DNA of 64,000 nt from Melampsora larici-populina 98AG31 (GCF_000204055.1 NW_006768769.1:2143165-2207164); one strand, 5' to 3'; counted from the first letter of the stretch, positions 45,097-55,935 are shown. Notes: a model not told the origin generated them from the letters alone. Made by a program: numbers and translations.

Positions 45097-45147
45097 GCTG
45101 GAGGTCAAAAAGGGAAAAACAAAGCGCAAGATAACAACGCTTGGTGA
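45097..45147 (+). pseudogene. DIRS Gag 3' end, resumed after the CACTA insertion
   Basis: Joining GCT at 29288-29290 to the base after 45099 continues the Gag frame from GNFIA into GGQKGKNKAQDNNAW and a TGA at 45145-45147. The Gly/Lys composition fits the RGG-rich Gag tail upstream of the insertion. Confidence 0.75.
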
Positions 45148-45465
45148 GCAATGCTCCCCTTGGTGACAGAGATGAGTAAACACCATACTAACGGTAATGC
45201 CTTTTTCTAATCGATCCTCCCGTTCCCGAATGACTGGTGGTTTTCGGATATAAATGGTCGCGGGTTTCCTGGTGTGTTGTAATGCGTTGTTTACTGGTTT
45301 CCTTTCCGGATTTCTTGTCTGTTTTCCCTCCCTGGTTTGGTTGTGAGGTATATAGATGTTCACTTTCGCCGCCATACATGTTAATTGTGAAGGAGTACCT
45401 CATAACTGTTAGGGTTCTTGTACGTTGTAGCGCAATGTCTGAAATTATGAATCTACCTTTCTGGT
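45148..45465 (+). other. Gag-RT spacer of DIRS copy 1
   Basis: No gene recognised; carries the untranslated link between Gag and the RT ORF. No ATG was found at the upstream end of the RT frame, so RT may be started by splicing or another unusual route. Confidence 0.35.
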
Positions 45466-47479
45466 TTGCGTGTCTTCAATCCTAGTCTTAGCCCACGAGG
45501 ACCACGATTATGGACCTCAGGAGGAGAGAATCAAACCCCAAGAGTAACTGAAACATTCGGGCCAATTGTCCCAGGTGAAGTAGTAGAAGAGTATTTAACA
45601 CACAACACTAGTTGTGACGAAGAAGACGCAGAGACCAGCTCCATCTCCTCATCTGAATCTTTGGAAGACGTGAAACGAATCCTACCCCTGAAAGACAGGA
45701 AGCTGTTTAAAGACAATTCAGTCAGTCAATGGCCGAAGGCAGTTAGATGCGATATGGTGCTGGAGAAATGGAAGGAGTTGATGGAAGAAGCAGGTCTAAA
45801 TGAAGACGTACCGTACATTTTAGACGGATTCATGGAGGGCTTTTGCCTAGGAATCCCCCAGCATTACCTCAAGAACAGGAAGTGGTACACTCCTGATAAT
45901 CATACCTCAGCATTAGATGTGAAGAAGGAAATTGAGAAGACGCTGGCGAGAGAACATCGAGAAGGCAGGATCGCCGGACCTTATACACACGAGGAATTGT
46001 TCAGCAGGTTTGGATTCTTTCGGTCAAACCCAATGGGTAGTGCCAAAAACAGTGATGGATCAATCCGGTTGATCAATGACCTGTCGTTTCCTAAAGACGA
46101 TGATGAAATTAAGTCAGTTAACTCCTTTGTAGACAAGAGAAACTACGAGACGTCTTGGGACGACTTTAAGAGAGTAGCGAAGTTTTTCAAGAACAACCCA
46201 GGAGAATGGCTGTTAGCCATCTTCGACTGGGCGAAGGCTTACCGACAACTACCAGTTCATCATAGTCAACGCAAGTACTTGATTATAAAAGATTTTGAAG
46301 GAAGACTATGGGTAGACTTGGCCGTTGGATTTGGGGGTGTAGCTAGCTGTGGAGTCTTCGGTGCGCCGGCAGAAACATGGAAGCGGATTATGTTGACAAA
46401 CCTGAAATTTCCAGCGATCTTCAGATGGGTTGACAACAACCTCATCCTCAAGAGGCCCGAGCTGAAGACCTCACTGGAAGAAGTAACGACCTTGAGTAAT
46501 TCGATGGGAGTAAAGACTAATTCAAAGAAAAATCACGAATTCGCCGAAGAACAAAAGTTCCTCGGGTTCATCTGGAATGGGAAACATCATACCGTTAGGC
46601 TCCCAGCAGGAAAGTTGCAAGAAAGATTGCAACAAGTCAAGGATTTCTTAGAAGACGGAAAGAAATGGCAATTCTCACAAGTAGAAACGTTTGTGGGACG
46701 CTTGTGCCACACAGTCCATATAGTCCCCCACATGGCTGCTTACTTAAACTCGATGTATCGATGGAAGAAATCTTGGAGAAATCTCCACACGACAAGATCA
46801 TGCCCAGAAGACGTGGTGGAGGATCTTAAGGAGTGGGAATCGTGCCTCAAGAATTTCGATTCTTGCAGGATCGTACCTGACCCAACGCCTGAAGAAGTCG
46901 GGTGGGTGGGCAACGCGGCATCGTCCTTTGGGTATGTTAAGTGAACTGAACTGTCCGGTTGATTAGACATAGAGCTCTGATGCATGATGCGGTTGTTTCG
47001 GTACTGATGTATTGGGAGATAGCATCGGAGTCTTAATAGGTACCCACTGGGCGTGTTTCAAATTCGTCACACAGTGGGAAGATAAAGAAGGATCCGACAA
47101 GAAACGACACATCGCATGGGCGGAGACCGTAGCCATTCGGCTGGGGTTACTGGTCTTGAAGAAGGTGATGTGTGTGAGAGGCAGAAGGTTTTGGGTCCAT
47201 ACAGATAATACGACAACCGAGCACGCGATCCGGAAACGGAAGTCGAAAGACCAAGACGTGAATAAAGAATGGAAAGTTATCCAAAGACTGCTTACCGAAC
47301 TAGGCTGTAACGTGAAACAGAAACGTGTTACATCTCGAGACAATAAAGCGGACTGCTTATTGCGAGGGAAACTGAGTAAAGACTTGCTCTGGTTTAATGA
47401 AGTGTGGATCGACATCCCCCTAGATTTAAAACCGCTACCATTTCAAGTCACACCGACTCACCTAGACGAGTCAACATGA
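45466..47479 (+). pseudogene. DIRS reverse transcriptase-RNase H (copy 1), catalytic residues lost
   Basis: The frame is open from 45466 to 46931 and continues at 47023-47479 (640 codons) if a 91-bp GT-AG segment (46932-47022) is removed; the junction then reads SSFG-IGVLIG as in the minus-strand copy. RT blocks: IFDWAKAYRQLPVH, FGGVASCGVFGAP, FRWVDNNLILK, FLGFIWNGKHHTVRLP. The active-site pair is VDN where the other copy has VDD. The RNase H starts GWVGNAASSFG where the other copy has GWVGDASTEFG. AWAETVA, HTDNTT and SRDNKAD carry the remaining acidic residues. Two Asp-to-Asn changes at catalytic sites make the enzyme inactive. The first usable ATG is internal, so the true start is unclear. 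Confidence 0.8.
46932..47022 (+). other. Intron-like 91-bp segment inside DIRS RNase H
   Basis: GTATGTTAAG at the start and AGATAG at the end. Precise removal restores a conserved motif that is uninterrupted in two other copies in this window. Confidence 0.6.
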
Positions 47480-48612
47480 AAGGAAAGAAAAAACTACAGT
47501 TAGACAGAAAACCTAAATCAGAAACCTCAAGTGACGACCTGAAGAAACTTACTAAACCTTTTGGTTCCTTCAAGAGAGATGCGTTCGGGGTTTACCGTTC
47601 TGACGTAGATGTGATACAGAAACACTTTTTGAGAGGCGCGTGGATGGATGGCACCTTGAAACATTACAACTCTGGAGTCGTAAAGCTAATTAGATATGCA
47701 ACTGTGAAAGGGATAGACAAGTCTCAACTCTTACCGATCTCCCCTGAGGTCTTATTAGGATTTGTAGTCTGGGCGTCTAAAAAAGAAGAAGAATTGGCGG
47801 AAAACGACGAATTGGTTAAATCCTCCACCTTGAGATCGTACATCGCGGGATTGAAAGGTTGGCACAAGTTCCACCAAAGGCAATACCCCTCCGATAAAGA
47901 TGACACAGTTGCACTCTTGCTGAAAGCCTCGGAAACAGTGGAACACGAGCTCCTAGAGGCGGAAAAATTGCGACCACCAGTATTAGTTTCAGATTTAGCA
48001 GTGTTATTAGAACATATATGCTTGACAGACGAGAAGGACTTAGTGATTCTTTCGATAGCCCTGGTAGCCTTTTGGGGCACGGCACGGTTGGGAGAGTTGG
48101 TCTCGGACGATGAAATGAAGCGCGTACCAATTTGGGGTGATGTTCTGTGGGCAAATGACTACTCATACGCAAAGATCACAATCCATGGAGCAAAGACGGC
48201 TAGACCAGGAGAGATCCAGACCATCTTCCTAAAACGACAGAAGTCGCAATTGGACCCAGTTCGAATCCTAAGACGCCTCTACAAATTTCGACCAAGGAGG
48301 GCGTTAGATCCAGTATTCGGTTTTGCAAGTGAGAAGGATGGTAGGATGATTGTTTTCAAGAAACAGTTAGTGATTAGGAAGCTGAGAGAGTTGTGGAACC
48401 TTTATCGACCGCCGAAAGACCAGCTACTATACGGTCATTCTTTCAGGATTGGAGGGGCCTCCTTAAGGTGGAACCTCAGAGCGTCAAGGGAAACGGTGAA
48501 GATTAACGGCCGTTGGGCTTCAAATGCGTACAAAATTTATCTTAGGAAGTTCAGTGAAAAAGAGATGAAGGAAACGGTAGAGTGGTTGAAGGTGCTGCGT
48601 CTCGAAGACTGA
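47476..48612 (+). CDS. DIRS tyrosine recombinase (copy 1), 378 aa
   Basis: The ATG at 47476 overlaps the RT stop as ATGA (47476-47479). The SAM-like N-terminal part (TLKHYNSGVVKLIRYA) precedes the catalytic domain. The catalytic residues are Arg in FWGTARLGELVS, the His-x-x-Arg box in YGHSFRIGGASLRW, and the nucleophile Tyr in SNAYKIYLRKF. It would insert circular cDNA by site-specific recombination without target duplication, the hallmark of DIRS elements. No lesion was seen in this ORF, though the partner RT is dead. Confidence 0.88.
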   Translation: MKGKKKLQLDRKPKSETSSDDLKKLTKPFGSFKRDAFGVYRSDVDVIQKHFLRGAWMDGTLKHYNSGVVKLIRYATVKGIDKSQLLPISPEVLLGFVVWASKKEEELAENDELVKSSTLRSYIAGLKGWHKFHQRQYPSDKDDTVALLLKASETVEHELLEAEKLRPPVLVSDLAVLLEHICLTDEKDLVILSIALVAFWGTARLGELVSDDEMKRVPIWGDVLWANDYSYAKITIHGAKTARPGEIQTIFLKRQKSQLDPVRILRRLYKFRPRRALDPVFGFASEKDGRMIVFKKQLVIRKLRELWNLYRPPKDQLLYGHSFRIGGASLRWNLRASRETVKINGRWASNAYKIYLRKFSEKEMKETVEWLKVLRLED

Positions 48613-49375
48613 GATCTTGTTGGTTAGGAGCTTAGTTATACAGGTGTCCTTATAGGTATTATGGTTTAGGTTTAGAAAGTCGGTCTGTTGCTTGAAAACT
48701 AAATTAAAGTTTAGGGCGTGTATATAGATCTGCAGGAGCAGATCCCGCTCAGCCACCTGTACACCCGCCATGCAACACGTGTAAGGAATGGCGTGAGCAC
48801 GGGGCGTTCCAACGTGAGTAAGAACCCTCTCCGTGCTACAGCCGGAGAGAGGAAGGGAGCCTATGAGTCATTGCTTTTGTGGGGAGTTGGGAAACCACTA
48901 TGCCTAGCTTCTTGAAAGGAGAGATCCTTCCGCTAGGTGGCTTGAGACACAACGTAATCCTTCAGGTAGGAGAGGAGGAAGGCCTGGTCCCTTCCTCCCA
49001 TTTTTTAAGAGCAAACACTCAGCCAAGATAGGGGGGTTCGACTTCTCATGGCTCATGGCTCAGGCCTCGTGAGTTAGGGGGTTGAGAAGTCTTCTTCTCA
49101 GGACCGTTCTCGCCCCGGGGTTGAAGGTTCCAGGCCAGGGTATAGTCCCCACCCTGGATACCCCCAACCCCAGGACTACCCCCACACCACGCCAGAGGGT
49201 ATATCACCTAGGATTAGGGATGGTATACTCTTGTGGTAGAACGAACCGGTAGAGGTAGGCTTCTGTATGTAATACACAAGATCCACGAATAAAGAAAACA
49301 ATCTTATTTGAGGAACCTCCTCATAGCTATAAAACTTGCACGCACTGAAGAGAGAGTGGATTTGCTGCTTAAAAA
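48613..49375 (+). other. GC-rich 3' tail of DIRS copy 1
   Basis: No gene. The segment 48720-49200 is GC-rich with short inverted words (GAGGAAGGCC/GGTCCCTTCCTCC, CTCATGGCTCATGGCTC) in an otherwise AT-rich region, a feature shared with the downstream flanks of other DIRS recombinase ORFs here. Confidence 0.4.
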
Positions 49376-49801
49376 AATTTGGGATGTCGTATAACATTTC
49401 CCAATTTCATAAAATTTACGCAAAATTTTATGAAATTGGGAAAAGTTTTTTATGATAAAAGTAGTAAATTTTTTTGACTTGAGCCCCCCTGATAACTGGT
49501 AAACCATGATTGAGGTTTTTTTTACATTTTTGCCTCAATCATCCACCTGGTGAGGTGAAAACTGCTGGTAAAAGGATGCAAGGTTGTCCTTGCATCCACT
49601 ATTGAGCCCAGTGTTTCCAAGAGCAAATTGGTTAAGGTGAGCTCTTTGATCAAATGTTGTAAACATAAATTGTTTATGTTTTACGAAAATGGGATACATA
49701 AAACTTCTCCCGTTTGCGTAAAATTTGCTTAAATTTATGCTACCGCGGGAGAAGTTTTTTACAGTGAAAACCATAAAAAAACTCAAACTTGATACCCCCT
49801 A
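49376..49801 (+). repeat. Right part of the TIR/MITE-like element with AT-rich hairpins
   Basis: Holds a hairpin with arms CCCAATTTCATAAAATTT and AAATTTTATGAAATTGGG-like around 49410-49445, an inverted pair to 26187 at 49468-49489, a second hairpin with CTTCTCCCG and CGGGAGAAG arms (about 49710-49755), and the end AAACTTGATACCCCCTA that mirrors 26085. Confidence 0.5.
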
Positions 49802-49805
49802 ATAT

Positions 49806-50070
49806 ATACACCGCAGGGTGACTTTGAACTGGCCCTGCCTGAAACGTGGCATAGTGGCATCATGTGGTGGGGCTGTGAAATTATAAGATGTTTTTAGGTG
49901 ACAGATGCGTGAGGGAGGCCATGTGGCCCTCACCCAGGCGGTCACCTAGCCACAACATGAAAAAAGTGAGCACATTGGTGTAGTGTGGTTCACCAGCTGA
50001 TCAGTAGGCAGATCAGGTTTGTCTGAGACCGACCTGTCATCCAGGTCCTCAGCATCCAAAGATATTATGA
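49806..50070 (+). repeat. Copy A of a TA-flanked TIR element family
   Basis: Starts CACCGCAGGGTGACTTTGAACTGG-like next to TA and shares patches with 51944-52230, such as GTGGCCCTCACCCA. The right end was not found. Confidence 0.4.
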
Positions 50071-51759
50071 AGACCTTCTTGACCAAATTAATAAACTTCA
50101 GGGACACCAGCTATTCAAAATAAACCAAAAAATCCCAAGATTAGTACTTTTCAAGATAAAGCAAAAGAAAAGGGCAAAGGAAGACTAAAGATTTGTGTAA
50201 CAACATCTCATTGTTAGCATGACATGTCTAGCAATATGCGGGTTATAGATTGCATAGTTTACAACAGCAATATTTTTGCAACCCTTTAGACTTGGGTGAG
50301 GAACCTCAATGGCATTTGATAGGATTCAAGTCACAAAACAATACACTCATACCAGTATATTCAATAAACACTCAAAGTAGCTCACATGATCTCTTTGACT
50401 CCTCTTTCACTCTGAAAGTTGTAAATGATTTGGACGTCAGGACAAAGCCAAAAATGTATGAAATCATTCATATTGAAAGGCTCCAGAAGAGACAAGAAAT
50501 AGAATATAAACAGACCACAAATGACTAGCTAGCTGGAAGATGAACAAAAATAATCACATCAGGAAAAATCAGTTACACAGAACAACTTGAAATAAAAAAT
50601 ATCCAGCCCCATGATAATGATATGTTCATGTTTATGAACAAGTTCTGGTTTTTGTTGTGTCAGTGTTTTGGTTGCTAAAATTACAGATGGTGCAATATCT
50701 ATAAGTAAGAACACTAGGTAATTTTTTCAGATGGTAAAGTTTTAGAGGTGGTGGAGGATTGAGTTACCGGGTGAGAGTCCGTTTGATTTGTAGGATTAGA
50801 GTCTGTAGTCATCTCTACATCCTCAGATTGAGTTTCAGCTGTAGGTTCAGCTTGATTCTCGGCAGATGGTTCGCTCGTGGAATTGAGCTTCAAGACCTCA
50901 GAGGCCAAAGCTTGGGTGAGAAGGGGAGTTGAGGTATCAGCTCCCTTTGATTGGCGTCAAGACGGTGGCTGGTAAGGCTTGATCTTCTTTGAAGAACTGG
51001 ATTGAGGGCGGTGGACCAAGCTTAGCGCTTGGAGTGGTTGGAGCCATTTTGATTGAACTGGATCATATTAAAGGTTGAAAGATAAGCATATAGGTCAGTT
51101 TGATTCTCTATATTCAAGTTTAGAAAGAAAACTAACATAGTATTTCAAAAAATAGGGTATCTAAAGGTAGTTTCAGAGTAGAAAGGAGTAAGTTTGGTTG
51201 GTAAGATGGAGAGAAGACTCAATTACAGTAATCAAATCATCAGAAGCTTACTCTTGTCTGATCATGCAGAAGGATTTGGCCTCACAGCGATGGGCAATAG
51301 GATTACCGGTATTTTCAGTGCCATCATTTCATTTTAATCAGATCAGTATCCAATTTGAAGGACTGATTGGCAAAATCAGACTTACTTTGGAGCAGCAGAG
51401 ATGGTGGCTAGATTTACCAATACAAGGAGAGACATATCAGTAGTAAGCAATGCAGAGCCCCACGTAGGATTCTCCAGTATCTACAAGTGTAGATAGATAC
51501 TTCAAAATATCAGTGGACTAAGTTGGGACCACTGAGCGTTCAGTTGGGAATACTGAGCGTTTAGGGTGGCTTGTCTTGTAGTCTGCCTGAGGCTTGACTC
51601 AGACGGATGAAGTTCATCCTAAGCAATATTCTTCCAATATTTCCCCTTTGTGGATAATTGTACACATTTGGGCCACAAAAATCACACAAATTCAACAAAC
51701 TTGCCAAGACTGTAGGGCCCCCAACATTGGGGGCCTTTTCCACGGGCACTGTGCATGAT
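50071..51759. other. Decayed repeat-derived DNA, no intact gene
   Basis: An ORF at 50250-50528 has no recognised homologue. On the minus strand, 51044-50714 could encode a Pro/Thr-rich protein start (MAPTTPSAKLGPPPSIQFF) but needs a one-base frameshift, and may be a remnant of another Gag. 51520-51760 has short duplicated phrases. Confidence 0.35.
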
Positions 51760-51943
51760 TTTGTGGACAAAAAAAAATACCTCAGATTCATTTTCAACAG
51801 TCAAGATAAGACAGTGAGGCTACCTGCAGAGATTATAGAAGAAAGTATCAAATCAATAGAGAGTATGTTAGTAATCAATGTGACTTGGACAAAAACAGAA
51901 GCCAAAAAACTCATAAGAAAAATCACTCATGTGGCTGCTAGTA
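51760..51943 (+). pseudogene. DIRS RT remnant (decayed copy 2)
   Basis: Reads KKKYLRFIFNSQDKTVRLP and on to AKKLIRKITHVAAS, aligning with EEQKFLGFIWNGKHHTVRLP and FVGRLCHTVHIV of copy 1. It is cut at 51943 by the inserted TIR element, and its continuation is at 53847. Confidence 0.65.
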
Positions 51944-53844
51944 CACCACGGGGCGACTTTGAACTGGGACCATGTGAAATGCCAGTTGGGTATGACCACG
52001 CCTAGTGGTTGTGTAGAACAGGTGAAAGCAGCATGAGTGCGGCTACGTGGCCCTCACCCAAGCTTGTCACCCGTTCTACACATGAGCTCTCTGTGAGCAG
52101 CGAGATCACGTTACGTAATGTGATGGACCAGCCTATTAGCAGGTGAGCTGATGCGTGTGAGCAAGGCCTGTCAGCCAGGTGCTCAATCAGCTCCGATACC
52201 TCAAATTCTTGAGAGCCCAGCGATATTTGTACTTTACGATTTTGTGGTTTTTTATTTTTTATTTTTTTGAGGGACAGTGACGTCACCGGTTTTCACTTCT
52301 CTGAATTCCGCTGACCCTCGCTGACCACCATCGTTCCGCACACAACCCACCCAAACGTCACCACTTCGATCGATCACAAGAAATCTCACTCTCTCATCCT
52401 CAATAGCGAGGTTCATCAACTGCATCACATTAATGTAACAGATCACAAGAACAAAATCGGTAACATCATGGCAAGTTTGTCTGTCCTTCACATCAATCTT
52501 GACTGATTTTGTTAATTGATCCTATCCAATTCATCATCACCCTTTATTGTCCTTTAACAATATAAATTTTCTGTCATGGTAAGTTTCCCTCTTTTCTCTT
52601 CTTTGAAGACTTATTTTGATATTTGATCATACTCAGTCCTTACTATTTTCTTCTTTGTGTTCATTTCACTGTACTTTGATGATCCACAGATTGACAGCTT
52701 TGAAAAAATCCTTTGTTTGATCGGTCGTACTTCACCTTTGAGACAAGATGTAACAAAGTTTAATGGGGATGTAAAGCTCTTTTACTAGGTTTGTTTGTTT
52801 TTCTTGATCTTGATCAATTGAATCTTTTCTTACAAAATCGAATCAAAAGTTGTGAAGAATAGATTAAGAAGAATGCAAATACAAAATTCAATTACCATAC
52901 TACTTCAAAGGCGATTCTTCTAAAGTTCAATAAACATTCACTCGATTCAGAGTCCAATAAATTAATCAACCTTCACCACTCTTTTTCAATTCTACGGCAT
53001 CAGGAAAATCGGGAAAATCGACTATTGTAGAACAAACAAAAATCATTTAACAAAATGGATACACTCAAGACGAGCTCTTTCCATTCAGAATAACAATGTA
53101 CAAAAACTTAATAGATCAAGTGAGACGTTACTGTTCTTAAACTTCTTGGCTTCATGTTTCAAATCAACTGATCTCTTGTAACTAATTTTTATCTGAGTCT
53201 CCCTTTTTATCCGACTTTATCTTGTCCACAGATTGCTCAATCGCTGGCTCAATCGCATGTCCATATCATAAGTAAGTAATACATACATCTATTCAGCTTC
53301 AGGTCTCACGTTTAGTCATATCTTTATCTCCTTCAATACAAAGATCCCCATCACCTTGAGATCTACTTAATTTTGTTTTATTCTTTCTCTCTCTATTTTC
53401 CAGCTGTACTCTCCCAATTTCATCCTTCCTATTAGCTTGATATATGTATGTACTTAGTGTTCAAGTGTATTTGTCAATGCAAATAGTAGATGAACTATGG
53501 TATGCACAATTCTGTCAGCAAAAAAAACGCCAAGCCCAATTTGAGTGGGCTGGCTATCAAGACAAAATAATGCCCAATGAGCACTGAGGGGACTCACTTG
53601 ACCTGTCATTGGGTGATCAAGCTTACACACTCGTCACGTCAGATAACTCACCTTGTTGCTGTGTGAGTCATTTCACCTGGTTATGATGTGAGATCCTCAC
53701 CTTGTTATGATAGGGGTCAGATTGGGTGAAGCTCACGCCGGCTGGCACGTGTAACTCACATTGGGTATGACAATGTAGACACCATGTGTTTTATTGGCAG
53801 AGTCAAAGTTCACGTGAGCGTCACGTGCCACCCGCCCCGTGGTG
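51944..53844 (+). mobile_element. Non-autonomous TIR element, 1.9 kb, inserted in the DIRS remnant
   Basis: Ends CACCACGGGGCG (51944) and CGCCCCGTGGTG (53833-53844) form perfect 12-bp TIRs with TA on both sides (51942-51943, 53845-53846). The flanking RT fragments are continuous across it (KITHVAA then VQPHMKAHIRGLYSWL). Subterminal TCAC/GTGA words are frequent near the right end. No transposase ORF was found. The interior 52480-53450 is AT-rich with many GTAAGT-like words and may include captured gene pieces. Confidence 0.65.
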
Positions 53845-53846
53845 TA

Positions 53847-54670
53847 CAACCCCACATGAAGGCCCACATAAGAGGACTTTATAGTTGGCTGGAAGTGTGG
53901 AAGAAACCAACACAAAGAGTAAGATCTCAAGGAAAGCCAGAATCAATCTTGGGCGGTGGAAGTTGGCTCTTACAGCATTTGAACCAAGTAGGACAGTGCC
54001 AACACCTAACCCAGAAGACATAGACTGGGTGGGGGATGCAAGTACTGGGTTTGGTATTGGAGTTACAATTGGAGAGAGGTGGACAGAAAACAAGCTGAAA
54101 AAAGACAGGAAAGAAGAAAATCTGTTTAACAATGAAACTTGTTGGAGGGCCAAGGTTGCCGCAATGTGGATTGGCCTACTGATGTTAGAAGATCTAACAG
54201 AAACCAAAGGACAGAACTTCATACACTGCAAAAATAATGTATTTTTCCAAGGTGAAAAATGATTGAATTTAATGCACAAAATGATCAATGATGCAGAAGC
54301 AATGCAGAAAAATGCAGAATTAATGCAGAAACAATGCATCTTTAATCATTTTGTAAAATAAATGCAGTCATTTTTCACCCTGAAAAAATACATCATATTT
54401 GCAGTGCTAGTTTCAACAGACAACACACCAGCAGAGTGAGAAATCAAACAGCAGAAATCCAAAGACAAAGCAGTAAAAAAAGAATTGAATAAGATCCAAG
54501 ACTTACTATTGAAATTACAGTGTGATATAACTGGAGTAAAGGTAGTTTCAGAAGATAACAAGGCTGAACCACTCTCAAGAGGGAAGCTAGGAAGCTTGGA
54601 AAATTAAAAACGTTTAGAAATTCAACTGCCAGTCAACCTAAACAACTTATTAGAACAAGCATGAGAAATA
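53847..54670 (+). pseudogene. DIRS RT end and RNase H remnant (decayed copy 2)
   Basis: HMKAHIRGLYSWLEVWKKP continues the RT, then DIDWVGDASTGFGIGVTIGERW is the RNase H start, and STDNTPAE with a decayed tail follows after the MITE. Several stops and frameshifts. No intron is present at the site where copy 1 has one. Confidence 0.7.
54224..54406 (+). mobile_element. 183-bp MITE with CACTG ends
   Basis: 39-bp imperfect TIRs start CACTGCAAA (54224-54262 and 54368-54406). It is flanked by ATA (54221-54223) and CTA (54407-54409), a possible 3-bp duplication with one mismatch. It contains five AATGCAGAA words. Its insertion splits the RNase H remnant between GQNFI and LVSTDN. Confidence 0.75.
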
Positions 54671-54699
54671 ATACAGACAAGAAGAAGATCAAGAACTTC

Positions 54700-55445
54700 C
54701 TACAAGATTCAAATGGGGAGGAAAATTGGAAGTAGAATGATGTACAAGTGCACATGATGTCAGGAGGATGGGCACAATAAACTTTGAACAATTATAGTGA
54801 TGGAGGTGCAAAGTTGTTGAAGTTTACATTAAGCAAGGGTTACACACACAAGCGGTTTTCACCATTATCAAAGGAGAAGCTGTATGAATTTGTAGTATAA
54901 GCAGGGAAGAAGAAATCAGTAACAGAAAAGATGAAACTCAGTGCAGGGTAGAGCTAGAAACTGTCAAAAATTACCTGACTGGTATAAAGTGTTGGCACCT
55001 ATTCCATGACAAAGAATACCCTACAAACCTTTGAAACTAACAGTATCATCGAAATCATCGAAGATAGCAGAAGCAGCAATAAGATTACCAGAAAAGGAAC
55101 AGAACAGACCGATATTGTTTGAACACCTTGTGCAACTGCTCAAGAACTTGACATCGGGAGATAAACAAGATCAGGTGGCCTTTACAATTGTGTTGATGGA
55201 CTTTTGGGACACAGAAAGACTGAGAGAACTGGTATCAGATGATAAAACAAAAGGCTGGCAAGGAGGAACAACTTGAGGTGGTCCAGTGACTATATCAGGA
55301 TCACAACTGCACTTGATAATGCAAAGACAGCCTTGTCAGGAAGAATCCAGTACTTGAAACTAGCAGTCCACTACTCACTCCTGGACCCAATCAACACTAT
55401 CCAACAGATGCTAGCAGATGATAAATGAAGACCAAAAGACCCATT
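54700..55445 (+). pseudogene. DIRS tyrosine recombinase remnant (decayed copy 2)
   Basis: With stops ignored it reads GGWAQ, LNNYSDGGAKLLKFTL and later DKQDQVAFTIVLMDFWDTERLRELVSDD, aligning with the recombinase of copy 1. The catalytic C-terminal boxes are lost. Confidence 0.7.
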
Positions 55446-55935
55446 ATTCTCTTACTTAGAGATCCATGTCTTTTCTTCCTTACAAGAAAGAAGGAGGAGC
55501 GAGGGAGAGACAAATCCCGGATCTCAGGATTTGGCTGTACTGGACTATCTCTAGGATGATAGTTGCGGTAGCCACCCTTGCTCTTGAAGAATCAAGAGTG
55601 AGGGTGGCGAGCTTTGGGAAAAAACCTAGAGTTTCCTCTCAACACAGTGGGTACCCTGAAGGACTCACGCAGTGTGTTGGAGGAAGAAGCCCCTACGAAA
55701 CGGGTAAGAGACCCTTCGAACCCACTCACAGGGAGTGAAGGCTCGAAGAGCCGAGACCCTGCGAAGGGGCTTGAAACCCGTACTCTTATAAGAGGCAAAA
55801 ACTCCCTGGGGGAGAGGTTTTTATCAACTCAAAGCTCAAATAGTGAGTGTCACGCGTAATCTTTCCAATAACAGTCATTTCTTAACAACGGCGAAACAAA
55901 GAGGGCGTGAAAACGGTACTACAAGTATCGCGACC
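55446..55935. other. GC-rich segment between two convergent DIRS copies
   Basis: Contains an imperfect hairpin GCCACCCTTGCTCTTGA / TCAAGAGTGAGGGTGGC (about 55573-55610). It lies downstream of the recombinase on both strands, so it may be the shared or paired 3' tails of copies 2 and 3. Confidence 0.4.

Larger units (their letters stand above)
26342..49375 (+). mobile_element. DIRS-type tyrosine-recombinase retrotransposon, copy 1, interrupted by a CACTA element
   Basis: Gag, RT-RNase H and tyrosine recombinase occur in the order and orientation typical of DIRS elements. Without the 15.8-kb CACTA the element is about 7.2 kb. The boundaries are approximate: they are set where the flanking TIR/MITE sequence, rich in AAATT(T)GGG, stops and resumes. 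I did not identify the terminal or internal complementary repeats expected of DIRS elements. The copy is disabled by catalytic substitutions and a Gag frameshift. Confidence 0.75.

Noticed and set aside
52690..52790. Possible small ribosomal-protein-like exon (GRTSPLRQDVT) after an ATGG/GTAAG context
   Set aside because: The resemblance to eS28 is only a few residues and the frame ends quickly; kept only as a hint of gene capture.
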